A DNA stretch of 64,000 bases from Mycolicibacterium aichiense (GCF_010726245.1 NZ_AP022561.1:2170001-2234000), one strand, 5' to 3'; numbered from the stretch's first letter, positions 17,059-26,894 are shown. A program made the numbers and translations. The notes: generated by a model from the letters alone, not told the origin.

Positions 17059-18516
17059 TCACACGGCCAGTACGCAGATCTCCTTGGCCCGGGCCACGGA
17101 GTGGGCCTGCGGACCGGTGGTGTCCACGCGATGTGCGTCGGTCCAGGCGCCGTCGCCGCGATCGGCGAGGGCGACGGCGATCTCGGGCGTCACCTGCGAC
17201 GTGGTCTGGGTGCGCTCGCTGACTCGGGTGACCGTGGCGTCGAGCGGTGCGGTGCAGGCGAACTCGATCTCCACCGCGCCGCTGTCGGCGGCTATCTGCC
17301 GGGCCAGCTCGCGGTGGCGGTGGTCGAGCCAGGTGCCGTCGAGCACCACGCTGCGGCCCTCGCACAGCTTGAGGTGAGCCTGGCGGAGCACACTGTCGTA
17401 GACAGCGTCGACGTTCTCGCGGCTGTACAGCCCGTCGTCGAGTACCCCTGGTGCGCCGGTGATCTCGCCGCGCCGGACCATGTCGGCACGCACGTCGTCC
17501 GTCGAGATCACTTCAGCGCCGATCTCGTTCGCCAACGACCGGGACAAGGTGGTCTTGCCGGTGCCGGGGCCGCCGCCCACCAGGATCAGCCGGACCGCCG
17601 CGGCACGCAGGTGGTCCAGGGCGATCTCCAGATGGCGCCGCGCGTCGGCGGCGGCATTTCCGTCCTGCTGGGTGTGGCGAATGCAGTCGACCTTGGCCCG
17701 AACGACCGCCCGGTAGGCAATGTAGAAGTGGCACAGCGAATCCGGTGCATCGTCGCCGGACAGCTCCCGGTAGCGCCGGAGAAACAGAGTGGCCAGATCC
17801 ACCCGGCCCAGGAATTCCAGATCCATCGCCAGGAACGCCGCGTCGTCGATGACATCGACGTAGCGCAGGTGGTCGTCGAACTCCAGGCAGTCCAGCAGTG
17901 CCGGACCGTCCGGCAAGCAGAAGATGTCGTCGGCGCGCAGATCGGCGTGACCGTCGACGATCTTGTGGTCGCTGAGACGGCGGGCGAACAGCACCGCCCG
18001 CCCGGCGATGAATTGATGTGACAGCCGTGCGATTTCGGCAACCACATCCGAGTCGATACCGACGTCACCGTTCTGGGCGTAGCGCTGCAGCTCGTCCACG
18101 TTTTCCTGCCATCGTGCGGCGATAGCATCGACCCGGCCCTGGGCGTCCACGTCCCGCCCGCGGGGAGCCGCGGCGTGGAATCGCGAGAGCACCAACGCGA
18201 CCGCCGCGAGCTGATCCTCGACCGGCTCTCCGTGGCGCACCATGGTCGCCAGTCGCCGATCGTCGGGATGGCGGCGCATGACGATGACCGGTTCGGGGTC
18301 TCCGCCCGGTGCGGTGAAGTGCGCGACGCCGAGGTAGCTGTCGGGTGCCAGACGGCGGTTGAGCGCCACCTCGCTGGCGCAGGCGTGCTCACGCCGTTCG
18401 AGGGTGGAGAAGTCGAGGAAATCGTTGACGACCGGTTTCTTGATCTTGTAGGCCCGGTCGTCGATCAAGAACACCATTCCAGTGTGGGTTTCAGCGATCC
18501 GCGGGTGCCATCCCAT
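17059..18516 (-). CDS. Bifunctional APH-like/AAA kinase-type protein (Rv2004c homologue)
   Basis: A 485-residue protein. The N-terminal ~300 residues resemble an aminoglycoside phosphotransferase-like fold, with SDHKIVDGHADLRADDIFCL corresponding to the catalytic loop and LLDCLEFDD to the metal-binding Asp. The C-terminal part is a P-loop kinase with GPGTGKTTL, Walker A Lys321. This architecture and length match Rv2004c (498 aa), a DosR-regulon protein of M. tuberculosis whose function is not established. I chose ATG 18516 because upstream sequence is intergenic in character. It is divergent from an Acg-type nitroreductase; imperfect DosR boxes lie between them. Confidence 0.85.
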   Translation of the reverse strand: MGWHPRIAETHTGMVFLIDDRAYKIKKPVVNDFLDFSTLERREHACASEVALNRRLAPDSYLGVAHFTAPGGDPEPVIVMRRHPDDRRLATMVRHGEPVEDQLAAVALVLSRFHAAAPRGRDVDAQGRVDAIAARWQENVDELQRYAQNGDVGIDSDVVAEIARLSHQFIAGRAVLFARRLSDHKIVDGHADLRADDIFCLPDGPALLDCLEFDDHLRYVDVIDDAAFLAMDLEFLGRVDLATLFLRRYRELSGDDAPDSLCHFYIAYRAVVRAKVDCIRHTQQDGNAAADARRHLEIALDHLRAAAVRLILVGGGPGTGKTTLSRSLANEIGAEVISTDDVRADMVRRGEITGAPGVLDDGLYSRENVDAVYDSVLRQAHLKLCEGRSVVLDGTWLDHRHRELARQIAADSGAVEIEFACTAPLDATVTRVSERTQTTSQVTPEIAVALADRGDGAWTDAHRVDTTGPQAHSVARAKEICVLAV

Positions 18517-18575
18517 ACCGTCGATCCTCGCCTGCCGGCGCCGGCGATCACAGCGGTACTCAGGCCACTGCGGAT

Positions 18576-18589
18576 GGGTGCAAGGTCCC
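18576..18589 (-). promoter_or_regulatory. DosR-box-like site
   Basis: Read on the minus strand, GGGACCTTGCACCC matches the 14-bp DosR core GGGACTWWAGTCCC at 10 positions. It is 60 bases upstream of the Rv2004c-like gene and about 115 bases before the divergent Acg-like gene. Confidence 0.55.
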
Positions 18590-18611
18590 TGCCCGCAGAG
18601 TACAAAGGCCT

Positions 18612-18625
18612 TCAAGGTAGGTCCC
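18612..18625 (+). promoter_or_regulatory. Weak DosR half-site
   Basis: TCAAGGTAGGTCCC matches the DosR core at 8 of 14 positions, mostly in the right half (GGTCCC). It is 23 bases from the stronger site at 18576 in the same divergent promoter region. DosR promoters often carry a second weaker box, but this one alone is not convincing. Confidence 0.35.
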
Positions 18626-18703
18626 CACCGAGATGACTTCCGACCCCTGGCAGGCGCGCCGCACGGACATAGGGTTGGCGCAGACAGAGGGCGGTGGTTG
18701 CCG

Positions 18704-19687
18704 ATGGTCATGTCGACGCTCGATCCCCAGGTGATCGCGAATGCGGTGGAATTGGCGTGCCGGGCGCCGTCGGTGCACAACAGCCAACCATGGCGGTGGG
18801 TCGCCGAAGGGCCTTCGCTGAAACTCTTTCTGGACGCCGGGCGGGTGCCTCACGCCACGGACCGGTCCGGCCGGGAAGCCGTGATCAGTTGTGGCGCCGT
18901 GCTCGACCATGTGCGGGTGGCCGTCGCCGCCGCCGGGTGGGAGGCGATCATCTCGCGGTTTCCCAATCCGAACGAACCCGAGCACCTGGCGACGATCGAC
19001 TTCAGCGCGATGGAATTCGTCACCGATGCTGTGCGCAGCCGCGCGGACGCGATCCTGGTGCGCCGCACCGACCGGTTGCCGCTGGCGCCCCCACCGGACT
19101 GGACGTCGTTCGAGTCGGTGCTGCGAAGTACCGTCGACACCGACCGCGTGGCGATTCGGGTGCTGCCCGACTCGGTGCGCCCGCAGTTGGCCCAGGCCTC
19201 GCGGCTGACCGAGTCGCTGCGCCGCTACGACGCCTCCTATCACGCGGAATTGGCTTGGTGGACAGCGCCGTACGAAGTATCCGACGGTGTACCGCACAGC
19301 AGCCTGGTGTCGGTCGCCGAGCGTGACCGGGTCGATGTCGCCCGGGTGTTTCCGGGGACCGAGCACGCCGACCGGCGGCCGGAGGTCGACCAGGATCGGT
19401 CCACGATCGTGGTGCTCTCGACGTTCGGCGACTCGCGCCGCGATGCCCTGGAGTGCGGAGAAGTTCTCTCCGATGTGCTGCTGGAAGCCACCCTGGCCGG
19501 GTTGGCCACCTGCACGCTGACCCACATGACCGAGTTGGCGGCCAGCCGCGACGTGGTGCGGGCGCTGACCGGCAACCAGGACGACCCGCAATTGCTGATC
19601 CGCGTCGGCCTGGCGCCGGCGATCGGGCAGACACCCCCTGCTACGCCACGCCGGCCGCTGTCGGGCGTACTCGAATTTCGCGGATGA
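18704..19687 (+). CDS. acg: Acg-family nitroreductase-like protein (Rv2032 homologue)
   Basis: A 327-residue protein of the Acg branch of the nitroreductase fold. Seen: [17 protein letters not shown] at the N-terminus (FMN-binding nitroreductase start), the central [15 protein letters not shown] and the C-terminal LIRVGLAP...[10 protein letters not shown]. Acg of M. tuberculosis (331 aa) belongs to the DosR regulon and is thought to bind and store flavin, not act as a normal reductase. It is first of a same-strand run with the Rv2030c-like and pfkB genes, in the same relation as the Rv2032-Rv2029c block. ATG 18710 is an alternative start. Confidence 0.88.
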   Translation: MVMSTLDPQVIANAVELACRAPSVHNSQPWRWVAEGPSLKLFLDAGRVPHATDRSGREAVISCGAVLDHVRVAVAAAGWEAIISRFPNPNEPEHLATIDFSAMEFVTDAVRSRADAILVRRTDRLPLAPPPDWTSFESVLRSTVDTDRVAIRVLPDSVRPQLAQASRLTESLRRYDASYHAELAWWTAPYEVSDGVPHSSLVSVAERDRVDVARVFPGTEHADRRPEVDQDRSTIVVLSTFGDSRRDALECGEVLSDVLLEATLAGLATCTLTHMTELAASRDVVRALTGNQDDPQLLIRVGLAPAIGQTPPATPRRPLSGVLEFRG

Positions 19688-19724
19688 ACCCTCGGCACCG
19701 GCCGCACGACGAACGGAGCACATC

Positions 19725-21767
19725 ATGACCACCGCGCCTACGACACCGCCGCAGCATCCGCGACGTGTCTTCCGTGACCGGCGAGAAGCCGGCCGGGTTC
19801 TGGCCCACCTGTTGGACGGCTACCGCGGTCGCGGTGGTGTTGTGGTGCTGGGGTTGGCCCGTGGCGGCGTGCCGGTTGCCTGGGAAGTCGCGGCGGCACT
19901 CGGCGCTCCGCTGGATGCGTTCATCGTGCGCAAGCTCGGCGCACCGGGGCACGCCGAGTTCGCGATGGGTGCGCTGGCGTCGGGTGGGCGGGTGGTGGTC
20001 AACGATGACGTCATCCGCGCCCTGCGGGTGACACCGCAGGAGTTGCGCGACGCCACCGAGCGGGAAGCCCGGGAACTGGCTCGGCGGGAAAGCGCCTACC
20101 GTGGCGGACGTCCGCCGCTGGACGTGGCGGGTAAGACGGTGATCCTCGTCGACGACGGCCTGGCCACCGGGGCGAGCATGCTCGCCGCCGTGCAGGCTTT
20201 GCGCGAGATGGAGCCCGCCGAGATCGTGGTCGCCGTCCCCGCAGCGCCGCAGTCGACCTGCCGCGAATTCGCCTCTTTGGTGGACGATCTCGTGTGCGCG
20301 TCGATGCCCACCCCGTTCTTGGCGGTCGGAGAGTCGTTCTGGAACTTCGAGCAGGTCAGTGACACGGAGGTACGGAATCTGCTGGCCACCCCGACGACCG
20401 GCATCGGCACCGCGCGGCTGCGCATCGCGGAAACGCCCGCGGAAGTGATCGGCCGCTGCGCCGTCGATGCCCCCTCGGGGGTGCCGCCGCGGGAGGCGCT
20501 GGAGGAGTTGGTCGGTGATGCGCGGGTGGTGCTGATCGGGGAAAGCTCACACGGCACTCGCGAGTTCTACGAGGCGCGTGCGGAAATCACCAAATGGCTG
20601 ATTCAGGAGAAGGGCTTCTGCGCGGTGGCAGCCGAAGCCGACTGGCCCGACGCCTACCGGGTCAACCGGTATGTCCGTGGCCGCAGTGACGACGACTCCG
20701 CCGACGGCGCGTTGAAGGGGTTCGAGCGATTCCCCGCGTGGATGTGGCGCAACACCACCGTCCGTGATTTCACCGCCTGGCTGCACGCCCACAACGCCGG
20801 GTGTCGTGCCGATGGACGACGTGAGGCCGGGTTCTACGGTCTGGATCTCTACAGCCTGCATCGCTCGATGCAGGAGGTGATCGACTACCTGGACAACGTC
20901 GACCCGGTCGCGGCGCAACGGGCGCGAGAGCGGTACGCCTGTTTTGATCACGCCGGCGGGGACGACGGTCAGGCGTACGGGTACGCCGCGGCCTTCGGCG
21001 CCGGGATGTCCTGCGAGGCAGAGGTTGTCGAGCAGTTGGTCGAACTGCAACGCGCAGGGCTGCAGTATGCGCGCCGGGACGGACTTCTCGCCGAAGACGA
21101 ACTGTTCTATGCCCAACAGAATGCACAGACGGTCCGCAACGCGGAGGTCTACTACCGTTCGATGTTCGGCAGCCGGGTGTCGTCATGGAATCTGCGCGAC
21201 CAGCACATGTTCCAGACGTTGAGAGCGTTGCGCGCGCATCTGCATCAACACAACGGTGAGCCTGCCCGAATCGTGGTGTGGGCCCACAACTCTCACGTCG
21301 GTGACGCGCGGGCAACGGAGGTGGGGGCCGACGGGCAGCTGACGTTGGGTCAGCTCGTTCGGGAGGGGTACGGCGAGCAGGCGTTGCTGATCGGATTCAC
21401 CACCTACTCGGGGACCGTCACCGCCGCCAGTGAATGGGGCGCGGTGGCCGAGCGGAAGGTGGTTCGGCCTGCTCTCAACGGCAGTGTCGAGGAACTGCTG
21501 CACGAGGTCGACCGACCAGAATTTCTGGTCTCTGCGCTTCTCAGTCGGGAAGCTGCCGGCCCACTGGACACCGTGCGCCTCGGCCGGGCGATCGGGGTGA
21601 TCTATCAACCCGCCACCGAACGGCAGAGTCACTACTACCACGTGCGGCCAGGCGAACAGTTCGACGCGATCATTCACATCGACCGCACGACAGCCCTGGA
21701 ACCGCTTGAGCTCAACAGTGTCTGGGTCGCGGCGCAGACACCCGAGACCTACCCGACCGGCCTGTGA
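19725..21767 (+). CDS. Phosphoribosyltransferase-erythromycin esterase fusion (Rv2030c homologue)
   Basis: A 680-residue fusion. Residues about 10-210 form a type I phosphoribosyltransferase domain with the PRPP loop [13 protein letters not shown]. Residues about 230-670 match the erythromycin esterase family, with [19 protein letters not shown] carrying the conserved Glu-His pair and a later [13 protein letters not shown]. Length and order match Rv2030c (681 aa), a DosR-regulon protein next to hspX and pfkB in M. tuberculosis; its reaction is unknown. It lies 37 bases after the Acg-like gene and overlaps pfkB by four bases. Unlike M. tuberculosis, no hspX (alpha-crystallin) gene lies between. 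Confidence 0.9.
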   Translation: MTTAPTTPPQHPRRVFRDRREAGRVLAHLLDGYRGRGGVVVLGLARGGVPVAWEVAAALGAPLDAFIVRKLGAPGHAEFAMGALASGGRVVVNDDVIRALRVTPQELRDATEREARELARRESAYRGGRPPLDVAGKTVILVDDGLATGASMLAAVQALREMEPAEIVVAVPAAPQSTCREFASLVDDLVCASMPTPFLAVGESFWNFEQVSDTEVRNLLATPTTGIGTARLRIAETPAEVIGRCAVDAPSGVPPREALEELVGDARVVLIGESSHGTREFYEARAEITKWLIQEKGFCAVAAEADWPDAYRVNRYVRGRSDDDSADGALKGFERFPAWMWRNTTVRDFTAWLHAHNAGCRADGRREAGFYGLDLYSLHRSMQEVIDYLDNVDPVAAQRARERYACFDHAGGDDGQAYGYAAAFGAGMSCEAEVVEQLVELQRAGLQYARRDGLLAEDELFYAQQNAQTVRNAEVYYRSMFGSRVSSWNLRDQHMFQTLRALRAHLHQHNGEPARIVVWAHNSHVGDARATEVGADGQLTLGQLVREGYGEQALLIGFTTYSGTVTAASEWGAVAERKVVRPALNGSVEELLHEVDRPEFLVSALLSREAAGPLDTVRLGRAIGVIYQPATERQSHYYHVRPGEQFDAIIHIDRTTALEPLELNSVWVAAQTPETYPTGL

Positions 21768-22723
21768 GCGCCCCCATGATCGTCACGGTGACGATGAATC
21801 CGGCCCTCGACATCACCGTGGACGCCGAACGCGTGGGACCAACCGACAAAGTCCGTTGTTGCGCAGATATTTACGATGCCGGCGGTGGCGGACTCAATGT
21901 CGCCCGGTTCGCGCGGGCGTTGGGCGCTCCCGTCTCCGCCGTGCTCACCGCCGGTGGTCCGATAGGAGCGCGCCTGGTGGAGCTCCTCGACGACGCCATC
22001 GTGCCCAACACGTTCGTCGCACTGCGCGGCGACACCCGGGAGAGCTTCACGGTCAACGAACGCTCGACCGGCAGGCAGTACCGGTTCGTGCTACCCGGAC
22101 CCGTGCTGACCGCCGACGAGCAGCTGCGCTGTCTCGAGGTGATCGACGCCAGTGCAAACGGCGCCGCGTTCGTGGTCGCGAGCGGCAGCCTGCCGCCCGG
22201 CGTTCCCGCCGACTTCTATCAGCGGATCGCCGACATCTGCCGCAGGCGGCAGGTCCGGCTGGTCCTCGACACCTCGGGCGGCGGCCTCGAGCACATCACG
22301 TCGGGCGTGTTCCTGCTGAAACCCAGTGTGCGCGAACTACGGGAATGCGTCGGCAGGCCGCTTGTCACCGAGGGCGAGCAGATAGCCGCCGCCCGGGATC
22401 TGATCGATCGTGGCGTCGCCGAGGTGATCGTGGTCTCCCTGGGCGCCGACGGCGCCTTACTCGTCACGGGGAAGCGGTGCGGGCGTTTTGCCCCGGTCGC
22501 TGTTCCCACCGTCAGCGGTGTGGGCGCCGGGGACGCGATGGTCGCAGGCATCGTGGTCGGGCTGTCTCGCGAATGGGGGATGGAGAGCGCGGTTCGCTAC
22601 GGTATCGCCGCTGCGACGGCGAAGCTTGAGACACCCGGCACCTCGACATTCGACAGAGCCGACGTCGACCGCTATCTCGAGCAGGTTCCGGCTCCGGAGA
22701 CCGTGATCGCTGGAGCGCAGTGA
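21764..22723 (+). CDS. pfkB: PfkB-family 6-phosphofructokinase (Rv2029c homologue)
   Basis: A 319-residue sugar kinase of the PfkB/ribokinase fold, expected to phosphorylate fructose 6-phosphate with ATP in glycolysis. Seen: [13 protein letters not shown] at the start, [15 protein letters not shown] substrate loop, and the PfkB signature [17 protein letters not shown] with catalytic Asp. Length is slightly under the M. tuberculosis DosR-regulon PfkB (339 aa). The GTG at 21764 overlaps the stop of the Rv2030c-like gene (GTGA). ATG 21776 is a possible alternative start. Other PfkB kinases act on tagatose 6-phosphate or fructose 1-phosphate, but genome context favours PfkB. Confidence 0.87.
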   Translation: MSAPMIVTVTMNPALDITVDAERVGPTDKVRCCADIYDAGGGGLNVARFARALGAPVSAVLTAGGPIGARLVELLDDAIVPNTFVALRGDTRESFTVNERSTGRQYRFVLPGPVLTADEQLRCLEVIDASANGAAFVVASGSLPPGVPADFYQRIADICRRRQVRLVLDTSGGGLEHITSGVFLLKPSVRELRECVGRPLVTEGEQIAAARDLIDRGVAEVIVVSLGADGALLVTGKRCGRFAPVAVPTVSGVGAGDAMVAGIVVGLSREWGMESAVRYGIAAATAKLETPGTSTFDRADVDRYLEQVPAPETVIAGAQ

Positions 22724-22776
22724 CCTCGGGCTCTGACGACACCACCCGGCGCACAGCGCAGAGCAAGGAGGTCACC

Positions 22777-23127
22777 ATGATCGAGACCGCGCAGGACACG
22801 ACACCGGCTGCCCGCCAGGGTATCCCGGCGTGGCTCAACTGGTTCCTGGCATTGCTCACCATCCCGGTCGCGGCCGCGGTGATGTTCGTCGCTTTCGGAG
22901 CTGTGCTGGGCATCGCCCGGTGTACCGATACGACGGCCTGCCCGCACATGGGGCCAGGCGAATTCTGGTTCGGGATCCTGGCCTACGGGCCACCGGTGGT
23001 GGCGCTGCTGACGATCGCCGTGTCGGTCGTCACCGCCAGCCGCAGGCACGGCATCGTGGTCCCGCTCGTGGGGCTGGGGCTGTTGGTCGCCGACGCCGCG
23101 GTCCTGGTGATCACGTTCCGGCCGTAG
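22777..23127 (+). CDS. Small three-helix membrane protein
   Basis: A 116-residue membrane protein with three hydrophobic segments (about residues 22-48, 60-85 and 92-114) and two cysteines in the first loop (RCTDTTACPH). I do not recognise a family with a known function. I chose ATG 22777 because AAGGAGG lies about eight bases upstream; a GTG overlapping the pfkB stop (22720) would add 19 residues. As the last gene of the acg-Rv2030c-pfkB run it is probably co-expressed with the dormancy genes. Confidence 0.7.
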   Translation: MIETAQDTTPAARQGIPAWLNWFLALLTIPVAAAVMFVAFGAVLGIARCTDTTACPHMGPGEFWFGILAYGPPVVALLTIAVSVVTASRRHGIVVPLVGLGLLVADAAVLVITFRP

Positions 23128-23136
23128 GGGTGATTA

Positions 23137-23150
23137 GAGGCCAAAGTCCT
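23137..23150 (+). promoter_or_regulatory. DosR-box-like site
   Basis: GAGGCCAAAGTCCT matches the DosR core at 10 of 14 positions. It is 92 bases before the universal stress protein start and 54 bases upstream of a second site, a spacing like that of known two-box DosR promoters. Confidence 0.55.
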
Positions 23151-23190
23151 GCGCCGGTGCCGCAGATGGGCCGATGAGCCTGCTCTTCGA

Positions 23191-23204
23191 CCGACCAAAG
23201 GCCC
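23191..23204 (+). promoter_or_regulatory. DosR-box-like site
   Basis: CCGACCAAAGGCCC matches the DosR core at 10 of 14 positions, 37 bases before the start of the universal stress protein gene. It pairs with the site at 23137. Confidence 0.55.
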
Positions 23205-23241
23205 TCGTGGCGGCAGTGGACGATCGGTAGCGTCGGATGCC

Positions 23242-24042
23242 ATGGGCGTTCACGCCGCTGAACTGCCAGGTGCCGTCGTCGTCGGGGTCGATGGCACCCC
23301 ATGGTCGTTGAGCGCGCTCACCTGGGCGGTGCCCGAGGCTGTCAGCCGCGACGTGCCGTTGCGGCTGGTTCACGCGGTGCCGCCCGCACTTTCGACGCCC
23401 TCCGGTGGTGATTGTGATTGGGACGCAGTGCTTGTCGAAGCCCAGGATGTGGCGACCCAAACGCGCCGTGGCGTATGTGTGGAGACTGCATCGGTGGTCG
23501 GATCACCCGGCGACGTGCTGGAGCGGGAGTCTGCCGACGCCGCCATGGTGTGCATCGGTGCCCGCCCACCGCATGCGGCAGGCGGACGCCTTTTCGGCGG
23601 AACGGCAAGTCATCTCGCTGACCACGCTCGATGCCCGGTTGCGATCATCCGCACCGGCGACGATGGCAGGGCCCGCGTCGGGGGCGTGGTGTCGGTGGTG
23701 CTCTCCGATGATCCTGACAACGACGATGTCGTACACCTGGCCATGCAGGAAGGACGGTTGCGCGACGCGACCGTCCGGCAGATCGATCGGCGCGTGGACA
23801 GCTGGATTCGGCGGTATCCCGATGTCCACGTCGAGGTCGTTTCGGCAGGCACCGGGTGGGTGGGCCACCACGATGAGGACCCGCACGAGCGGCAGGTCGG
23901 TCTCGCGGTGGTCGGCACGTCGGATGCCGGCACCCTCACCTCGCTCGCTGTGCCCAATTGCCATCCGATCCTGGGCTATCCGGATTGCTCGGTGCTCCTG
24001 GTGAGGCAGGCGACCGACGAGCCGGCGGCCCGGCCCGGCTGA
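23242..24042 (+). CDS. Universal stress protein (tandem USP-like)
   Basis: A 266-residue protein with an N-terminal USP domain (VVVGVDGTPWSLSALTWAV to about residue 140) and a shorter second USP-like half (about 145-258, ending DCSVLLVRQ). Tandem USPs of this size include several M. tuberculosis DosR-regulon proteins (Rv2005c, Rv2028c, Rv2623). The nucleotide-binding motif G-x2-G-x9-G(S/T) in the first half is degenerate: the second Gly is Pro in IGARPPH, although GGTASHL is kept. It may therefore bind ATP poorly. Two DosR-like boxes precede it. It converges on devR with 12 bases between the stops. Confidence 0.85.
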   Translation: MGVHAAELPGAVVVGVDGTPWSLSALTWAVPEAVSRDVPLRLVHAVPPALSTPSGGDCDWDAVLVEAQDVATQTRRGVCVETASVVGSPGDVLERESADAAMVCIGARPPHAAGGRLFGGTASHLADHARCPVAIIRTGDDGRARVGGVVSVVLSDDPDNDDVVHLAMQEGRLRDATVRQIDRRVDSWIRRYPDVHVEVVSAGTGWVGHHDEDPHERQVGLAVVGTSDAGTLTSLAVPNCHPILGYPDCSVLLVRQATDEPAARPG

Positions 24043-24054
24043 CGTGCCGGTCGG

Positions 24055-24702
24055 CTAGTAGCCGCCGTGCTCGTGGTGATCCAGCTTGGCGACGAACACC
24101 GCCGCCTGCGTGCGCCGCTCCATGCCCAGTTTGGCCAGGAGCCGGGAGACATAGTTCTTGATCGTCTTCTCGGTGAGAAACATCCGGTCGGCGATCTGTT
24201 TGTTGGTGAGGCCCTCGCCCAGCAGAGTCAGCAGCGACCGTTCCTGTTCGGTCAGGCCGGAGAGCGGATCGGATCGCTGTGTCGCACCGCGCAACTTGGC
24301 CATCAACGCCGCGGCGGCCCGGTTATCCAGTAGCGAGCGGCCCGCGCCGACGTCCTTGACGGCCTGGGCCAGCTGCATGCCCTTGATGTCTTTGACGACG
24401 TATCCGCTGGCGCCGGCCAGGACCGCGTCCAGCATGGCCTCGTCGGAGGTGAACGAGGTCAGCATCAGACACCGAAGGTCGGAGAGTACGGACAACAGGT
24501 CACGGCACAGCTCGATACCGTTGCCGTCGGGCAGCTGCACATCGAGCACCGCGACGTCGGGCTTCGCCGCGGGAATCCGGGCCATCGCCTGGGCGACGGA
24601 GCCGGCCTCACCGACGATTTCCAGATCCGGATCTGCGCTGAGCAGGTCGATGAGACCGCGGCGGACCACCTCATGGTCATCTACCAGAAAGACTTTCACC
24701 AT
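24055..24702 (-). CDS. devR: DevR/DosR dormancy response regulator
   Basis: A 215-residue NarL-type regulator that closely follows M. tuberculosis DevR/DosR (217 aa) along its whole length: [17 protein letters not shown] at the start, phosphoacceptor Asp54 (VLDVQLPDG), [13 protein letters not shown], and the LuxR-type helix-turn-helix with Lys179, Lys182 and Asn183, the residues that contact DNA in DosR. Thr198 is present; Thr205, a PknH phosphorylation site in M. tuberculosis, is replaced by Ala. DevR activates hypoxia and nitric-oxide genes by binding GGGACTWWAGTCCC-like boxes. It follows a USP gene, as devR follows Rv3134c, but no kinase gene follows; the DevS-like kinase is at 38087. Confidence 0.96.
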   Translation of the reverse strand: MVKVFLVDDHEVVRRGLIDLLSADPDLEIVGEAGSVAQAMARIPAAKPDVAVLDVQLPDGNGIELCRDLLSVLSDLRCLMLTSFTSDEAMLDAVLAGASGYVVKDIKGMQLAQAVKDVGAGRSLLDNRAAAALMAKLRGATQRSDPLSGLTEQERSLLTLLGEGLTNKQIADRMFLTEKTIKNYVSRLLAKLGMERRTQAAVFVAKLDHHEHGGY

Positions 24703-24740
24703 GGGGGCCTCCAGGAGTTGGGGATCAAAGGTTTCGCGGC

Positions 24741-25604
24741 CTACAACAGGTTTTGCGGCTCACAGACCAATACCGAGCAATCGGCTTGCGCCAGTACCGC
24801 ATTTCCGGCTGCGCCGAGCAGTTCCGCGACGCCCTGGCCGCGTTCGTGGGCTACGACCAACAGCTGGATCGAATCCCCATGCGTCATAAGGTAACTCAAC
24901 GAGTTACCGTGCAGAGCCACCGTGGTGACGGCCACGTCGGGATAGCGTGCGCGCCAGCATTTCAGGCGGCGTTCCAGGGCCGCCTTGGCGTCACGGTTTC
25001 CGGCGGCGACCGCATGGCCGTCGTGGATGTCGGGGTAGCGCGACCGCCAGGTCGTGAGGACCCGCAACGGTGCACCGCGCGAACGAGCCTCCTCGAAGCC
25101 GTGGCGCAAGGCGGTGTCTCCGGTCGATCCGTCGAGTTCGACGGCCACACATCGCTGCGCTGATGCCACCGGGTCGTGCCCTCTGACCACGGCTACCGGG
25201 CAGTGCGCTGCCGTGGCCAGTGCGGTGGCGGTGGATCCGATGTGCCGGTCGCGGAAGTGGTTCAACCCGATGGCGCCGACGCACAGCATGGCGGCGCCTG
25301 TGGACGCATCGAGCAACGCTGCCACGGGCTGCTGCTGCACGATCTCCGCCTCGATCTTGACCGGTCGATCGGTCGACTCGACGGCGGCTGCCGTGCAGCG
25401 CACCGCCGTTTGGGCTGCGGCGAACTGGCGGGCGATGCGTGGGGCATCGTCGTCGTCTTCTGCGGGGTCGACGGCATAGACCAGGCGCAACGGGATGGCA
25501 CGGCGGACCGCCTCGTCGACGGCCCAGCACGCGGCCTCGGTGGCCCACCGCGAACCGTCCACGCCCACGACCACGGACGGCGCGACACGCTCTCGTTCGG
25601 GCAT
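24741..25604 (-). CDS. Universal stress protein upstream of devR (Rv3134c-like)
   Basis: A 287-residue tandem USP. The first domain (about residues 8-150) keeps the ATP motif: [20 protein letters not shown] fits G-x2-G-x9-GST. The second domain (about 155-287) ends [10 protein letters not shown]. It is followed 38 bases later by devR on the same strand, the arrangement of Rv3134c-devR in M. tuberculosis, where the USP promoter drives devR. A strong DosR box (12 of 14) lies 66 bases upstream, which supports autoregulation. ATG 25604 is chosen; the frame is open to 25697. Confidence 0.88.
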   Translation of the reverse strand: MPERERVAPSVVVGVDGSRWATEAACWAVDEAVRRAIPLRLVYAVDPAEDDDDAPRIARQFAAAQTAVRCTAAAVESTDRPVKIEAEIVQQQPVAALLDASTGAAMLCVGAIGLNHFRDRHIGSTATALATAAHCPVAVVRGHDPVASAQRCVAVELDGSTGDTALRHGFEEARSRGAPLRVLTTWRSRYPDIHDGHAVAAGNRDAKAALERRLKCWRARYPDVAVTTVALHGNSLSYLMTHGDSIQLLVVAHERGQGVAELLGAAGNAVLAQADCSVLVCEPQNLL

Positions 25605-25669
25605 TGGCCGGTTCCTGTCAACTTGCCGGGACCACTTCGACGCTATCGTCAAAAATCGCCTGCATGCAG

Positions 25670-25683
25670 GGGGCGAAAGTCCC
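25670..25683 (-). promoter_or_regulatory. Strong DosR box upstream of the USP-devR pair
   Basis: On the plus strand GGGGCGAAAGTCCC matches the DosR core GGGACTWWAGTCCC at 12 of 14 positions, the best match in the window. It lies 66 bases before the USP gene, consistent with positive autoregulation of devR. Confidence 0.75.
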
Positions 25684-25690
25684 TGTCCGA

Positions 25691-25704
25691 AGGCCACTAG
25701 TCCT
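25691..25704 (-). promoter_or_regulatory. Secondary DosR-box-like site
   Basis: AGGCCACTAGTCCT (plus strand) matches the DosR core at 9 of 14 positions and is 21 bases from the strong box, two helical turns, so the two could be bound side by side. Confidence 0.45.
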
Positions 25705-25815
25705 CGTCGCCACGCCGTCGAGCTGGCGCTCAGGTAGGGCGAACCCGCACAGAGACCGGCGAATCGGGGAGTCCCGGCAGGCGTTGGACCGGCAGACCAC
25801 CCGTCATCAACTTTG

Positions 25816-25829
25816 GGGACTTGCGGCTC
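25816..25829 (+). promoter_or_regulatory. DosR-box-like site upstream of the second Acg-type gene
   Basis: GGGACTTGCGGCTC matches the DosR core at 10 of 14 positions with a perfect left half (TTTGGGGACTT). It is 70 bases before the nitroreductase-like start. Confidence 0.6.
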
Positions 25830-25898
25830 TTATCCGTCGCGCCGGCGACCGGCATCGTCGGTTCAGCCAGCATCATGCACAAAAGCCGGTGGGCGGTG

Positions 25899-26894
25899 AT
25901 GACGATGAACTTCCCTGACGACGCCACCGTGCGGGCGGCCCTGGACCTGGCCGGCCGCGCCCCGTCGATCCACAACACCCAGCCATGGGAGTGGCGAGTC
26001 GGACCGCACAGTATCAATCTGTATTCGCGCCGCGAATTGCGTCTCCCACATACCGACCCCGACGGCCGTGACCTGATCGTCAGTTGCGGCGCTGCCCTGC
26101 ATCACGCGACCGTCGCACTGGCGGCACTCGGCTGGCGCGCGTCCGTCCATCGGGTCCCGAATCCTGACGACGCCACTCATCTGGCGTCCGTGCAGGTGCA
26201 CCGCGGATCGCCGGGGGAGTCCGACATCGCCATGGCAGCAGCCATTCCCCGGCGGCGAACCGATCGGCGCACGTACAGTTCCTGGCCGGTGGCGATGGGA
26301 GACATCGCGTTGATGGGTGCGCGTGCGGCGCGCTTCGGCGTCACCATGAGGCGGGTCGAGACGACCGATCGGTTCGTCGAATTGGTGGAACAGGCAGCAC
26401 GCCGGCATATCGACGACACCGGTTACGTGGCCGAGTTGATGGCCTGGAGTGGGCGCTACGCTGCGGCGGAAGGCGTTCCCGCGCATAATGTTCCGCCACT
26501 GGACGGTGCCGCCGCGGTGCCGGGCCGAATCTTCTCCGGTACCGCACTCGACCAACCCGATGAGGTTTCGGCGGCCGACGACAACGGGGTCCTGCTTGCG
26601 CTGGGCACCGTGATCGACGACATCGCGTGTCAATTGCGCGCTGGTGAAGCTGCCAGCGTCGTGATGCTCACCGCGACGGTTCAGGGCCTGGCCTCATGCG
26701 CGGTGTCGGAGGTACTCGAGGTGTCAGAAACCCGGGAGGAGTTACGCGCGGACGTATTCGGCGGCGAGCAGTTCCCCCAGATATTGCTGCGAGCGGGGTG
26801 GTCACCACTGAACGCCGACCCGTTGCCGGCGACGCCGCGGCGGCCGTTGGCCGATGCCCTGCGCAGGCTGGACGGCTCAGCCTTCGTCGGTTAG
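25899..26894 (+). CDS. Acg-family nitroreductase-like protein, second copy
   Basis: A 331-residue Acg/nitroreductase-fold protein: ALDLAGRAPSIHNTQPWEW at the N-terminus, VQGLASCAVSEVLEV in the core and LRAGWSP...ATPRRPLADAL near the end. It is related to the copy at 18704 but clearly diverged. M. tuberculosis has three such DosR-regulon proteins (Rv2032, Rv3127, Rv3131). I chose ATG 25899; ATG 25905 is also possible. A DosR-like box lies 70 bases upstream. It is divergent from the USP-devR pair, resembling the Rv3131/Rv3134c neighbourhood. Confidence 0.87.
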   Translation: MTMNFPDDATVRAALDLAGRAPSIHNTQPWEWRVGPHSINLYSRRELRLPHTDPDGRDLIVSCGAALHHATVALAALGWRASVHRVPNPDDATHLASVQVHRGSPGESDIAMAAAIPRRRTDRRTYSSWPVAMGDIALMGARAARFGVTMRRVETTDRFVELVEQAARRHIDDTGYVAELMAWSGRYAAAEGVPAHNVPPLDGAAAVPGRIFSGTALDQPDEVSAADDNGVLLALGTVIDDIACQLRAGEAASVVMLTATVQGLASCAVSEVLEVSETREELRADVFGGEQFPQILLRAGWSPLNADPLPATPRRPLADALRRLDGSAFVG

